NCBI RefSeq assembly: GCF_001665785.1
Contig: NZ_LZSO01000047.1
Location: 45,204-109,203 of the forward strand
Direction: 5' to 3'
Length of the DNA stretch: 64,000 nucleotides
Origin: Mycolicibacterium peregrinum
GTDB lineage: Bacteria; Actinomycetota; Actinomycetes; Mycobacteriales; Mycobacteriaceae
Position 1 is the first letter of the stretch. Each line of letters starts with the position of its first letter. Position numbers and translations under genes: made by a program. The notes under the pieces are model-generated. The model did no database searches and was not told the DNA's origin. It worked only from the letters and a program-made list of their open reading frames with translations. This document shows positions 24,183 to 32,110 of this stretch, piece by piece.

Positions 24183-25684
24183 TGCGCGTTGATCTGGTGG
24201 CGCGTGCGGTCTGCGCGGACCGGTAAACCGTTGCGGCCCCGCTGGTCTTGGGCATACAGACCGACAGCAAATGCGACTCCCTCACCATGTATCTGCAGGG
24301 CATCCCGGTTCACGTGGTCAAGGGTATCGGTGTTCTTGTGATAGTTCGGATCGAACGGTTCATCCGCCTGACCGGCCCACAGTTTCGCCTCCTCGGCGTT
24401 CATCTTGTCCTCGGCACCCGAGAACAATCCACCTGCGGGAACCCCGGCCATGGTGAACCCGTCGTAGTCCGACCGGCCGTCAAAACTTGTGTCGCGCGGC
24501 GTCTTTCCCGCCTCTTTCAGATAGGTCGACAACGTGCGCTCGATGCCCGCCGAGCCCTCGGGAACGCGCGGACGGCCCTGCTCGTCCAGCGGTGCGGACT
24601 GGTCACCGTCGTAGGTGAAGTAGCCCGCGTTGGGTGAGCCGAGCATGTCGAAGTTCAGGTACATGGCAATGTCCTTGAGCGCTTCGGTGTCCAGGGACTG
24701 GACGTAGTTGGTCGAGCCGAGCAAGCCTTCTTCCTCGGCCCCCCAGAAGCCGAACCGCACGGCATTGGCCACCTCCGGCGAATTGCCCAACTGCAGAGCG
24801 GTTTCCAGTACGGCGGCGACGCCGGAACCGTTGTCGTTGATACCGGGGCCCTCCGGCACACTGTCGAGGTGGGCCCCGACCATCACCACGTCGGAGGTCG
24901 ATCCGGTCTTGGTCTGGGCGACGATGTTGCGGGTGTGCTCGACGCGTACCCCGGCGACGAGCTTGATCGTGGTGGGGCCGGGCGCGGTGCGCAGCCGGGT
25001 GCCTTCGTCCTTCGTCACGCTGACCACCGGGATCTTCACGTCGGTGTTGCGGCCCAGCGTGCCGCCCATCTTCTCGTCGTTGTTGGTGTTGACGACGATC
25101 ATCGCGACGGCACCGCGCTCGGCGGCCGCGGCCTGCTTGTCGGCGAACGGGCACGAGCCGCGGTCGACCAGCACGACCGCACCGGCAACGGGCAGACCGT
25201 CGTAGTCGGCGGCCTGACACCCCGGCGTGTCCTCTACCTTGGCAGGCACCAGCGGCGCGGACACCCCTTCCTGGGCCGTGCCGATCGTGAACTCCAGCGG
25301 CTTGGCGGCGACGGGTTGGCCACCGACGGTCACCTGGGGGTCCTCGGCGAACGGGAGCTTTACCTCGAACTCCGGCGTTTCCACGTCAAATCCCTTGTCG
25401 CGCAGCGCGCCGGCGACGTAGTCCACGCTCGCGTCGTACCCCGCGGTGCCCAGCGCACGGTTGCCGTCGTGCGCATTGGCAATCTCCTGAAGCTTGCCCA
25501 GATGCCCCATCATCGCGTCGGTCGACACCTGCGCACGCAACTGGTCGGCGAACACCACCGCCGACGATGACGACTCCCGGGACGCCTGCCCGTCGGTCTG
25601 CAGTTCGGTCTTTGCATCACAGCCGGCGAGCCCCATGGTCAGCGCCAGCGCGCCGAGAACTGCCCCCGTCGAAGTACGTCGCAT
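24179..25684 (-). CDS. lpqL: lipoprotein aminopeptidase LpqL
   Basis: A 501-residue M28 metallo-aminopeptidase, close in length and order to M. tuberculosis LpqL (Rv0418). Signal peptide and lipobox GLAGC (around residue 22), a PA domain (residues 135-250), then zinc ligands in GAHLDSVPEGPG, NDNGSGVAAVLE, WGAEEEGLLGS and NFDMLGSPNAGYF; the last His lies in FDPNYHKNTDT. Start ATG 25684 gives a good signal peptide; the longer frame to 25834 does not. Located at the membrane, peptide trimming. First of a two-gene operon with its paralogue. Confidence 0.9.
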   Translation of the reverse strand: MRRTSTGAVLGALALTMGLAGCDAKTELQTDGQASRESSSSAVVFADQLRAQVSTDAMMGHLGKLQEIANAHDGNRALGTAGYDASVDYVAGALRDKGFDVETPEFEVKLPFAEDPQVTVGGQPVAAKPLEFTIGTAQEGVSAPLVPAKVEDTPGCQAADYDGLPVAGAVVLVDRGSCPFADKQAAAAERGAVAMIVVNTNNDEKMGGTLGRNTDVKIPVVSVTKDEGTRLRTAPGPTTIKLVAGVRVEHTRNIVAQTKTGSTSDVVMVGAHLDSVPEGPGINDNGSGVAAVLETALQLGNSPEVANAVRFGFWGAEEEGLLGSTNYVQSLDTEALKDIAMYLNFDMLGSPNAGYFTYDGDQSAPLDEQGRPRVPEGSAGIERTLSTYLKEAGKTPRDTSFDGRSDYDGFTMAGVPAGGLFSGAEDKMNAEEAKLWAGQADEPFDPNYHKNTDTLDHVNRDALQIHGEGVAFAVGLYAQDQRGRNGLPVRADRTRHQINAQ

Positions 25685-25718
25685 TGCACCCACGGTAGCT
25701 GCTGTCCCGAAGTGCCAG

Positions 25719-25732
25719 ACCGATAAATCGGT
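25719..25732. promoter_or_regulatory. inverted repeat upstream of lpqL
   Basis: ACCGAT-AA-ATCGGT is a perfect 6-bp repeat with 2-base spacer, 35 bases before the lpqL start. GCCAG and CTGGC just outside add a further imperfect arm. It could be an operator or a small cruciform; nothing identifies the binding protein. Confidence 0.4.
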
Positions 25733-25777
25733 TGCCTGGCGATTTGCTGTGGTGGCATCGTGTTCCCCGACGCCGAC

Positions 25778-25876
25778 AGGGAAGCAGGCCGAGCGGGGTA
25801 CCGCAACGTTTCTGTGTGTTGCCGGCGGCGTCATGGCACAGGTAAAGGGCCTGAGGTTCGAATCCTCTCTTCCAGA
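25778..25876 (+). other. tRNA-like segment, possibly a degenerate tRNA
   Basis: GAGGTTCGAATCCTC (25853-25867) is a textbook T-arm with the TTCGAAT loop. GGGAAG at 25779 can pair over five positions with CTTCC at 25869-25873 as an acceptor stem. CAGGCCGAGCGG follows it like a Ser/Leu-type D-arm, and GCAAC...GTTGC could be an anticodon stem but with a loop longer than seven. The pieces are ordered as in a class II tRNA of ~95 bases, but stem mismatches and the wrong loop argue that it is non-functional or coincidental. Confidence 0.3.
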
Positions 25877-26023
25877 TCCCCGATACCGCCGCCGGGTTCC
25901 ACGCGATCAGCGACCTTGTGGCCCGCACCCGCCGGTACGGGGGTGCGATGCCCCGTCACCGATCACGTCCGGCGGCGGTATCCCTTTGCCGCGCAGACAC
26001 ATACACCGGAAGGAGGACACGAC

Positions 26024-26737
26024 ATGGGTATCTTCACGTTCAACCGAATCACCGTTTCCGCAGGCCAGTGCGCACTGGAATACCGCGACGGCACGCTGGG
26101 TCGTGTCCTGCAACCGGGACGCCACCGCATTGATGTGGCGGCCTCGGTGGTGCGTGTCGAGATGCGTGAGCAGGTGCTCACGCTGGCTCCGCAGGAGGTG
26201 CTGACCTCGGACGCGGTGACGCTGCGGATCACCGTCGCACTGCAGTTCAAGGTGGGCGACGCCGTGGCCTACGTGGAGGCCGCGGCCGATCCGATGGCCG
26301 CGGTGTACCTGGCCGCGCAGATCGCCCTGCGGGACCTCGTCGCCGCGGTGACCGCCGACGAGGTGATGCAGCGCGGCAACCGCATCGACGCCGGGGCGAT
26401 CGCTGCGGCGGCGCGGGCGGCCGGTACCCGCACCGGGGTCGAGGTGATCGAGGCGTTCGTCAAGGACGTGATCATCCCGGCCGAGATCCGCGCCGCGGCG
26501 ATGCAGCTGGTGACGGCCAAGGCCACCGGCGCGGCGAAGCTGGAAGCGGCCCGTGCCGAGACCGCCGCGCTGCGCGCGCTGGCCAACGCCGGCAAGCTGC
26601 TGGACGCCCACCCGGCCCTGGCTCAGCTGCAGCTGATCCAGCGCGTGCCGTACGGGTCGAAGGTGGTGCTGGCCCTCGGTAGCGACACGGGCAGCACCGA
26701 TGCGGTGTCCCGCGGTGAGGCGTCTGACCCGGAGTAA
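26024..26737 (+). CDS. slipin / stomatin-like SPFH protein
   Basis: A 237-residue SPFH (Band 7) domain protein. The conserved core is RVLQPGRHRI, REQVLTLAPQEVLTSDAVTLRITVALQFKV, then AQIALRDLVAAVTADEV, with a C-terminal helical part (AMQLVTAKATGAAKLEAARAETAALRAL) that drives oligomers. It lacks the N-terminal membrane hairpin of typical slipins, so it may associate with the membrane through partners. GGAAGGAGGA six bases before ATG 26024 is a very strong ribosome site. Its stop codon lies inside a 25-bp palindrome. Confidence 0.85.
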   Translation: MGIFTFNRITVSAGQCALEYRDGTLGRVLQPGRHRIDVAASVVRVEMREQVLTLAPQEVLTSDAVTLRITVALQFKVGDAVAYVEAAADPMAAVYLAAQIALRDLVAAVTADEVMQRGNRIDAGAIAAAARAAGTRTGVEVIEAFVKDVIIPAEIRAAAMQLVTAKATGAAKLEAARAETAALRALANAGKLLDAHPALAQLQLIQRVPYGSKVVLALGSDTGSTDAVSRGEASDPE

Positions 26738-26748
26738 CTCCGGGTCAG
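26724..26748. terminator. 25-bp palindrome, bidirectional terminator
   Basis: CTGACCCGGAGT (26724-26735) and ACTCCGGGTCAG (26737-26748) are perfect complements around one base. The palindrome covers the stop codons of both convergent genes (TAA 26735-26737 and TGA on the other strand at 26745-26747), so either message folds into the same hairpin. Confidence 0.7.
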
Positions 26749-27503
26749 GCGTCCCGCCTGTTCAGAACCACTGCCGCGGCGACAAACGCCACCGCCACCC
26801 ACACCATGAAGTAGAACAGCGAGCCCAGCTCGCCCCACGTCGTGAAGTACGTCGGGAACAGCCACTCCACGTGCAGGAACGAAAACATGTTGGCGAACGG
26901 CAGCCACGGCCCGATTTTGGGGCCGGTGTTGGGCATGTTGCCGAGCAGGGGCTCGGCCACCAACGGCCACAGCAGCAGGACCGCCACCGCACCGGCCGCG
27001 AATCGCACCAGCGCCCCGACGGCCACCCCGAGCACCGCGGCCAGCGCGGCGTACAACGCGAACCCGCCGGCCACCCGCCAGGTCGCCGGGTTGGCCATGG
27101 ACAGCTGTGTACCCACCACCGGGTCGGCGACCATCCTCGCCACCAGTACCGAGGCCAGCACCATGATCACCGCACACACCGAGGAGAACGCTGCGCACAC
27201 CACCGCCTTCGCGGTGAGCACCTGCGTGCGGTTCGGGGTGGCCAGCAAGGTGGTGCGGATCAGTCCGCTGCGGTACTCCCCGGTCATCGTCATCGAGGAC
27301 AGCACCATCAGGACCGGAACCCCGAACACCGCGACGCCCAGCGCGGCCTTGGACGGGGGCAGCCCGGTGTAGTGGTTCACCGTCATGCCCTGCATCGCGG
27401 CCAGCCCCAGACTGAGCACCGCGACCCCGACCACCGACCACAGTGGGGAGCGGGTGGTGGACAGCTTGATGCGCTCGGCGTCGAGCGCGGACAGCGCGCT
27501 CAT
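26745..27503 (-). CDS. ABC-2 type exporter, membrane subunit
   Basis: Integral membrane protein of 252 residues with six predicted segments, the permease half of an ABC exporter. It begins with a cytoplasmic stretch (LDAERIKLSTTRSPLW), and has MTGEYRSGLIRTTLLATPNR before the third segment, a common ABC-2 motif. Start ATG 27503 overlaps the ATPase stop by four bases, so the pair is coupled. Similar systems move lipids, drugs or antibiotics; the substrate is not evident. Confidence 0.88.
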   Translation of the reverse strand: MSALSALDAERIKLSTTRSPLWSVVGVAVLSLGLAAMQGMTVNHYTGLPPSKAALGVAVFGVPVLMVLSSMTMTGEYRSGLIRTTLLATPNRTQVLTAKAVVCAAFSSVCAVIMVLASVLVARMVADPVVGTQLSMANPATWRVAGGFALYAALAAVLGVAVGALVRFAAGAVAVLLLWPLVAEPLLGNMPNTGPKIGPWLPFANMFSFLHVEWLFPTYFTTWGELGSLFYFMVWVAVAFVAAAVVLNRRDA

Positions 27504-28456
27504 CGTGCTTCCCGGTTCTTCGCGCGAGCGCTCGTCACAACGCCGGCACGGTAGTCGACGGCATCATCGGTGAGTTTCAAGTACGCCTCCTCGAGCGAGG
27601 CCTGCCGCTGGCTCAGCTCGTGCAGGGCGATCGCGTTGCGCGCGGCCAGGTCGCCGATCACCTCGATGGCCGCGCCGTGCACCGCCAGCGCGTCACCGTC
27701 GGCGGCGGCCTCCACCTCGAACCCGGCGCCGGTGAGAACCTCGCGCAGCATTTCCAGCTGGGGGCTGCGCACCCGCACGGTGTCGGCGGATGTGCCGCTG
27801 ACGAACTCGCTCACGGTGGTCGAGGCGATCAACTTGCCCTGGCCGATCACCACCAACCGGTCTGCTGTGTTGGACATCTCGGCCAGCAGGTGGCTGGACA
27901 CGAATACGGTGCGCCCCTCGGCAGCCAGGTCGCGCATCAGGGTGCGCACCCAATGGATGCCCTCGGGATCCAGGCCGTTGACCGGTTCGTCGAACAGCAG
28001 TACCGGCGGGTCGCCCAACAGCGCGGCGGCGATCCCCAACCGCTGGCTCATACCCAACGACAGTGCCCCGGCGTTGCGGTCCCCCGCCGCCGTCAGCCCG
28101 ACGGTCTCGAGCACCTCGTCCACCCGGGTCGCCGGGATCCGGTTGGCCGCGGCGATCCAGCGCAGGTGGTTGCGGGCGGTGCGGTTCGGATGGGCCTGGC
28201 GCGCGTCGAGCAGAGCGCCGACCGTGCGCAGCGGGTCACGCAGTTCCCGGTAGTGCTTGCCATCGATGGTCGCGGTCCCGGCGCTGGGATGGTCCAGCCC
28301 GAGGATCAGCCGCATCGTGGTGGTCTTGCCCGCGCCGTTGGGCCCGAGGAAGCCGGTGACGACGCCTGGTTCGACGGTGCACGTCAGATCGTCGACAGCG
28401 CGGTGGGTGCCGTAGAGCTTTGTCAGCCCGGTCAGTTCGATCATCACCGCCATCAT
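27500..28456 (-). CDS. ABC exporter ATPase subunit
   Basis: A 318-residue ATP-binding protein that powers the adjacent membrane subunit. Walker A GPNGAGKTT near residue 40, Q-loop region VGALLDARQAHPNRTAR, signature LSLGMSQRLGIAAALL, Walker B PVLLFDEPVNGLDPEG and H-loop SSHLLAEM are all intact. The C-terminal ~90 residues are the accessory domain of DrrA/BcrA-type ATPases. Internal ATG 28444 (MIELTGL) may be the true start. Confidence 0.9.
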   Translation of the reverse strand: MMAVMIELTGLTKLYGTHRAVDDLTCTVEPGVVTGFLGPNGAGKTTTMRLILGLDHPSAGTATIDGKHYRELRDPLRTVGALLDARQAHPNRTARNHLRWIAAANRIPATRVDEVLETVGLTAAGDRNAGALSLGMSQRLGIAAALLGDPPVLLFDEPVNGLDPEGIHWVRTLMRDLAAEGRTVFVSSHLLAEMSNTADRLVVIGQGKLIASTTVSEFVSGTSADTVRVRSPQLEMLREVLTGAGFEVEAAADGDALAVHGAAIEVIGDLAARNAIALHELSQRQASLEEAYLKLTDDAVDYRAGVVTSARAKNREAR

Positions 28457-28491
28457 TGCAGGCGGTGTCGTTCTGACTGCTCAGGTTCAGA

Positions 28492-28782
28492 TCAGGTGAA
28501 CATTCCCGCCACATCGGACTCGGTGGTGTTGAGGGTGTCGATGCCCGCGTGAACCGCGGCACACAGCTGGTCCAGCGCCTGAGCCTCTTCGTCGGCTTCC
28601 TTGTTCCACTCGCGATACTGCTGATTGAACTGTTCCGACGCTGTGCCGCTCCACATCCCCCCGATGTCGGCCATCAGCGCGGTCTCTTCTTCCAGGATCT
28701 GCTTGACCTTGGCCGCCTCGGCATCCAGCTCGGCGGCCAGTTGCCGCGTGCGTTCGAACTGGACGGTGATATCAGTGCTCAT
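28492..28782 (-). CDS. WXG100-family protein (EsxA/B-like), second of pair
   Basis: A 96-residue helical hairpin protein of the WXG100 family, substrates of type VII (ESX) secretion. The W-x-G turn is MWSGTASEQF near residue 44 between two long amphipathic helices. ATG 28782 (MSTDITVQF) is preferred over an upstream TTG. A C-terminal YxxxD/E export signal is not obvious. It follows the other WXG100 gene by 16 bases; the two should form a heterodimer. No ESX secretion components lie nearby. Confidence 0.85.
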   Translation of the reverse strand: MSTDITVQFERTRQLAAELDAEAAKVKQILEEETALMADIGGMWSGTASEQFNQQYREWNKEADEEAQALDQLCAAVHAGIDTLNTTESDVAGMFT

Positions 28783-28798
28783 CCGCAAACCTTCTGTC

Positions 28799-29098
28799 TC
28801 AAATGTTCATGGACTGGGCCAGCGAGCCGGCAGCATCACTGTCGGTCCCCTCATATGCCGCAATCGCTTCGCTGAGGAGGTGCGACATGTCGACCTCTTC
28901 CCGGCGGACATCGGACGCCTGTGTGAGGTAGTTCGAGAGTGCGGTCTGGACAGCCGACCCCGACGTTCCCGTCCAGGTCCCGGTGAGCTCACCCGCGATC
29001 TCAGCCACCCGGCGCTCGTGCTGGGCGCGATCGGCTGCGAATTTCGACAGTTGGGCAGACTTCTTCCGAAGCTCGTCACCATTCAACCCGAGGGCCAT
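28799..29098 (-). CDS. WXG100-family protein, first of pair
   Basis: A 99-residue protein with two helices joined by TWTGTSGSAVQ, the WXG turn near residue 42; the second helix contains YLTQASDVRREEVDMSHLLSEAIAAYEGTDSD, where YEGTD resembles the YxxxD secretion signal of ESX substrates. GGGAGG stands before ATG 29098. It heads a two-gene unit with the partner WXG100 gene. The 97 bases upstream carry the promoter and no gene. Confidence 0.85.
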   Translation of the reverse strand: MALGLNGDELRKKSAQLSKFAADRAQHERRVAEIAGELTGTWTGTSGSAVQTALSNYLTQASDVRREEVDMSHLLSEAIAAYEGTDSDAAGSLAQSMNI

Positions 29099-29195
29099 GG
29101 CACCTCCCTCAATCCAAGCCAGAAGCGGCAGTTATCTCCATCGAGAAGCGTTGAGAAGATTGTTACACGTCGCCATCAGCGCCGAAGGCACGAAT

Positions 29196-29966
29196 TCAGG
29201 CGTCGAATCCGGCCTGCGCCACGACCAGATCGGCAACCGCGCGCATGCCTTCGGCGTTCGGGTGCAGCGGCGCGGGCCGGCATGGCCAGGGCAGCCCCGG
29301 CCGGGTGGTCCAGGGCCGGGCCGACCAGGCATGGTGCGTCAGGCTCGCCTGCGCGGCGCGCACCCACCCGCAGCCCGTCTCGGCGGCAGCCTCTCCGGTG
29401 AGCCGTTCCAGCGTGGCTGCGACGTGCCGCCCCAGCGCCGCATCGGTCTGCGACAACGGCGACGCAGCGACGCCTTCCGGCGGCAGCATGGTCAGGTAGT
29501 CCACGAACAACACCTGCGCCTGGGGCGCTCGCCGGCGGATCTCACGCCCCACCGTCACGAGAGAATCAGCCACTTGGGTCAACGCGGTTTCCCGCGCGTC
29601 GGGGTCGAGCAGTCCACGAAGCAGCGGCCCCACCAACGGCAGGGACCGGGTGAAACGCGGCAACGCAGCGGCCATCAGCTGGGGCACGTAGCCGGCGTCG
29701 TTGCCGCCGATGGTGACCGTGACCAGGGCCTCGGATCCGTCGAGTGCCTCGATCTGCGGTGGCGCACCGTTCTGCCGATCGCGCAGCACATGCGCGGTGG
29801 TGGCGCCGGAGTACGTCACGTCCACCAGGTTCAGCCCGAGTTCGGCAGCCACCAGGTGCGGGTAATTTCGCGCCGAGCGGCCCGCCTGCCACGGCGCCCC
29901 TTCAGCCGACGGCTTGATCCCCGGCCCGGCAGCCATCGAACTGCCCAGCGCGACATAGCGCTTCAC
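29196..29966 (-). CDS. SGNH/GDSL-family esterase or lipase
   Basis: A 256-residue hydrolase of the SGNH fold. The nucleophile block is YVALGSSMAAGPG at residues 4-16, block III is TIGGNDAGYVP, and the catalytic His is in PLHPNAEGM near residue 235. Two cysteines occur only once each, and there is no signal peptide. The start overlaps the thiG stop (ATGA), so it is translated with the thiamine operon although no thiamine role is known for this family. Likely substrates are acyl esters. Confidence 0.87.
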   Translation of the reverse strand: MKRYVALGSSMAAGPGIKPSAEGAPWQAGRSARNYPHLVAAELGLNLVDVTYSGATTAHVLRDRQNGAPPQIEALDGSEALVTVTIGGNDAGYVPQLMAAALPRFTRSLPLVGPLLRGLLDPDARETALTQVADSLVTVGREIRRRAPQAQVLFVDYLTMLPPEGVAASPLSQTDAALGRHVAATLERLTGEAAAETGCGWVRAAQASLTHHAWSARPWTTRPGLPWPCRPAPLHPNAEGMRAVADLVVAQAGFDA

Positions 29967-30760
29967 AGGGCGGGGCTCGACGCCTGCGCCCAGAATCGCT
30001 TCGGGATGCGGCCCGCCTGACGCGCCAGGTATCCGGCGGTCACGGCAGCCGACATCGCCGCGGCCATGGTCGGCGGATCTGAAGCGCGGGTGACGGCCGT
30101 GGCCAACAGCACGGCGTCACAACCCAATTCCATCGCCAGAGCCGCATCCGATGCCGTGCCGATCCCGGCGTCCAGCACCACCGGCACCCCCGCCTGCTCG
30201 ACGATCATCTCGATGTTGTGCGGGTTGGAGATACCCAGGCCGGTACCGATCGGCGAGCCCAGGGGCATGACCGCGGCACAGCCGGTGTCCTCCAGCCGGC
30301 GGGCCAGCACCGGGTCGTCATTGGTGTAGGGCAGGACGATGAACCCGTCGTCTACCAATTGTTCTGCGGCCTTGACCAATTCGATGGCATCGGGCAGCAG
30401 TGTGCGTTCGTCGGCGATGACTTCGAGTTTGACCATGTCGGTGCCCAGCGCCTCACGGGCCAACTGCGCCGTCAGCACCGCCTCGGCCGCGCCGCGACAA
30501 CCCGCGGTGTTGGGCAGCGCTGCGATGCCGAGGCGGTTGAGCAGGTCGAGCACGCCAGTGCCGGTCTCGGCGTCGACCCGTCGCATGGCCACCGTCGTCA
30601 ACTCTGTCCCCGAGGCGACCAGGGCCTCTTCCAGCACAGCCAGATTCGGTGCGCCGCCGGTGCCCATGATCAGCCGGGAGCCGAACTCCCGGCCGCCGAT
30701 ACTGAGTTTTGATTCCCCGGTCGCTGCGCTCCTGCCCGCCGCCTGGACGGAGTCAGCCAC
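29963..30760 (-). CDS. thiG: thiazole synthase ThiG
   Basis: TIM-barrel enzyme of 265 residues that assembles the thiazole phosphate of thiamine from deoxyxylulose phosphate, dehydroglycine and ThiS-thiocarboxylate. Seen are LIMGTGGAPNLAVLEEAL, AMRRVD, the Schiff-base Lys in DMVKLEVI near residue 110, LPNTAGCRGAAEAV and DAGIGTASDAALAMELG. An extra ~15-residue N-terminal stretch precedes LSIGGREF. It overlaps thiS by eight bases and is under the upstream riboswitch. Confidence 0.95.
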   Translation of the reverse strand: MADSVQAAGRSAATGESKLSIGGREFGSRLIMGTGGAPNLAVLEEALVASGTELTTVAMRRVDAETGTGVLDLLNRLGIAALPNTAGCRGAAEAVLTAQLAREALGTDMVKLEVIADERTLLPDAIELVKAAEQLVDDGFIVLPYTNDDPVLARRLEDTGCAAVMPLGSPIGTGLGISNPHNIEMIVEQAGVPVVLDAGIGTASDAALAMELGCDAVLLATAVTRASDPPTMAAAMSAAVTAGYLARQAGRIPKRFWAQASSPAL

Positions 30761-30953
30761 CCTGCACCGCCGTCACGACCTCCACCCGGGCACCGTCGGA
30801 CAATGTCTGGTCCCACTCCGCGCGGGGCAGCACCGTCCAGTCCAGCGCGACGGCAATGCCCTTGTCGGGGAAGCCGCGGGTTTCCAGCAGCCCTTCGATG
30901 GTGGTCTGCTCGTCCACCTCGAGGGTCTCGTCGTTGACCGTGATGGTGATCAT
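30753..30953 (-). CDS. thiS: sulfur carrier protein ThiS
   Basis: A 66-residue ubiquitin-like protein ending in VQGG; its C-terminal Gly-Gly is adenylated and thiocarboxylated to deliver sulfur to ThiG. The order thiO-thiS-thiG with 4- and 8-base overlaps is the usual mycobacterial arrangement. Length and C-terminus match the family exactly. Confidence 0.95.
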   Translation of the reverse strand: MITITVNDETLEVDEQTTIEGLLETRGFPDKGIAVALDWTVLPRAEWDQTLSDGARVEVVTAVQGG

Positions 30954-31966
30954 TTCGCTCCCACGCTCATCTTGAGTTCAGCCGCGATCCGCTCAGCGGT
31001 CCACGGCGCCAACAGAAATCCATTCCGGCCGTGCCCGACCGCCACCAGGGTGCGCTCGTCGACACGTTCGACGATCGGCAACCCGTCCGGTGTCATCGGC
31101 CGCAGCCCCGCCGCGGTCTCGGCCAGTTCGTACTCACCGAGCGCGGGCACCACCGCGCAGGCGTCATCGAGAAGGTCGCGCACGCCGCTGACCACCGGCG
31201 CGGTATCGCGACCGTGCTCGTACTGGGTGGCACCGACCACCACGCCGTCGGCCCGCGGCACCAGGTACACCGGGCGGCCGTGCACCCGGGCCCGGATCAC
31301 GCGCTGCGGCACGGGCATACAACCCTGACGCCACCGCAGCCGCAGTACCTCACCCTTGACCGGGCGCACCGGCAGACCGGGCAGGAGCTTCGGGGAGTCG
31401 ATGCCGTTGGCGACCACCCGGACGTCCGCCTCTACGTCGTCCAGGTTCTCGACGGGCCCGGCCCACCGCACCGCCAGTCGCTCGCAGTGTGCGGCCAGCC
31501 CGTCGACCACGGCCCGGTTGTCCACCGCGAGTTCGGTGGTGGCCCGAAAACCGTGCCGGATGCCCTGTGCCAGTAGCGGTTCCACATCCCGCGCGGCCGT
31601 CGTCACCTCGACGGGCTGCCCCTGGGCCGACAGCCATTCGGCCACGGTGTGCAGGTCGGCCACATCGGCCCGGTCGACCGCGACCACCAGCGACTCCCGC
31701 GCGGTGACCACTTCGGGCGCCAGCCCGTCCAGGAATCCGGAGTGCCACAGCTTCAGCGATTCCAGACCGATCTGCAGCATCTGCTCTTCACCCGGCCAGC
31801 CTTCGCTGTGCGGGGCCAGCATGCCGCCGGCGACCCATGAAGCCCCGCGCTCGGTGGTGCAGTGCAGCCGGACGGTCCAACCGTCGAGTGCAGCCCGGCG
31901 TGCGACAGACAGACCGATCACACCGCCGCCGATGACGGCGAGTGTCCTGGCTCCTGCTGCTGCCAT
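30950..31966 (-). CDS. thiO: glycine oxidase ThiO
   Basis: FAD-dependent oxidase of 338 residues, DAO family, which turns glycine into dehydroglycine for thiazole formation. FAD motif LAVIGGGVIGLSVARRA near residue 9, ASWVAGGMLAPHSE for substrate/FAD contact, VKGEVLRLR, and the C-terminal LRPMTPDGLPIVE and GHGRNGFLLAP motifs are present. First gene after the TPP riboswitch, seven bases downstream of its 3' side. Confidence 0.93.
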   Translation of the reverse strand: MAAAGARTLAVIGGGVIGLSVARRAALDGWTVRLHCTTERGASWVAGGMLAPHSEGWPGEEQMLQIGLESLKLWHSGFLDGLAPEVVTARESLVVAVDRADVADLHTVAEWLSAQGQPVEVTTAARDVEPLLAQGIRHGFRATTELAVDNRAVVDGLAAHCERLAVRWAGPVENLDDVEADVRVVANGIDSPKLLPGLPVRPVKGEVLRLRWRQGCMPVPQRVIRARVHGRPVYLVPRADGVVVGATQYEHGRDTAPVVSGVRDLLDDACAVVPALGEYELAETAAGLRPMTPDGLPIVERVDERTLVAVGHGRNGFLLAPWTAERIAAELKMSVGAK

Positions 31967-31973
31967 ACTCCGC

Positions 31974-32062
31974 TCCCTACGCCGGCATGACCCGGATCAG
32001 GTGTGACGGTCAGGGCCGGTCCGTGTGCCCACTCTCAGCCCCGCGTCCCCGGGACTCCCGTA
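31974..32062 (-). ncRNA. TPP riboswitch (THI element) for thiO-thiS-thiG
   Basis: On the minus strand the conserved parts of the thiamine pyrophosphate riboswitch appear in order: a GC-rich P1/P2 strand, GGGGCTGAGAGTGGGC (the CUGAGA pyrimidine pocket), then CACCTGATCCGGGTCATGCC and GGCGTAGGGAG. TPP binding would hide the ribosome site of thiO, since GGGAG at the 3' end lies just before ATG 31966. thiE, on the other strand, is not covered by it. Confidence 0.93.
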
Positions 32063-32110
32063 TTGATTGCCAGTCCAGGGTACTCGGGCGGTACCGGCTA
32101 CCGTCGCGGT

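Larger units (their letters stand above)
25685..26023. other. 339-bp divergent intergenic region without a gene
   Basis: This gap separates lpqL (leftward) from the slipin gene (rightward). It holds a 14-bp inverted repeat close to lpqL and a tRNA-like segment, listed separately, and GGAAGGAGGA just before the slipin start. I see no convincing reading frame in it. Confidence 0.6.

Noticed and set aside
25778..25876. Functional tRNA gene
   Set aside because: Acceptor and anticodon stems have mismatches and the anticodon loop is not seven bases; kept only as a tRNA-like segment.
25685..26023. In-frame extensions of lpqL and the slipin into the gap
   Set aside because: They would bury the signal peptide of LpqL and ignore the strong ribosome site of the slipin.
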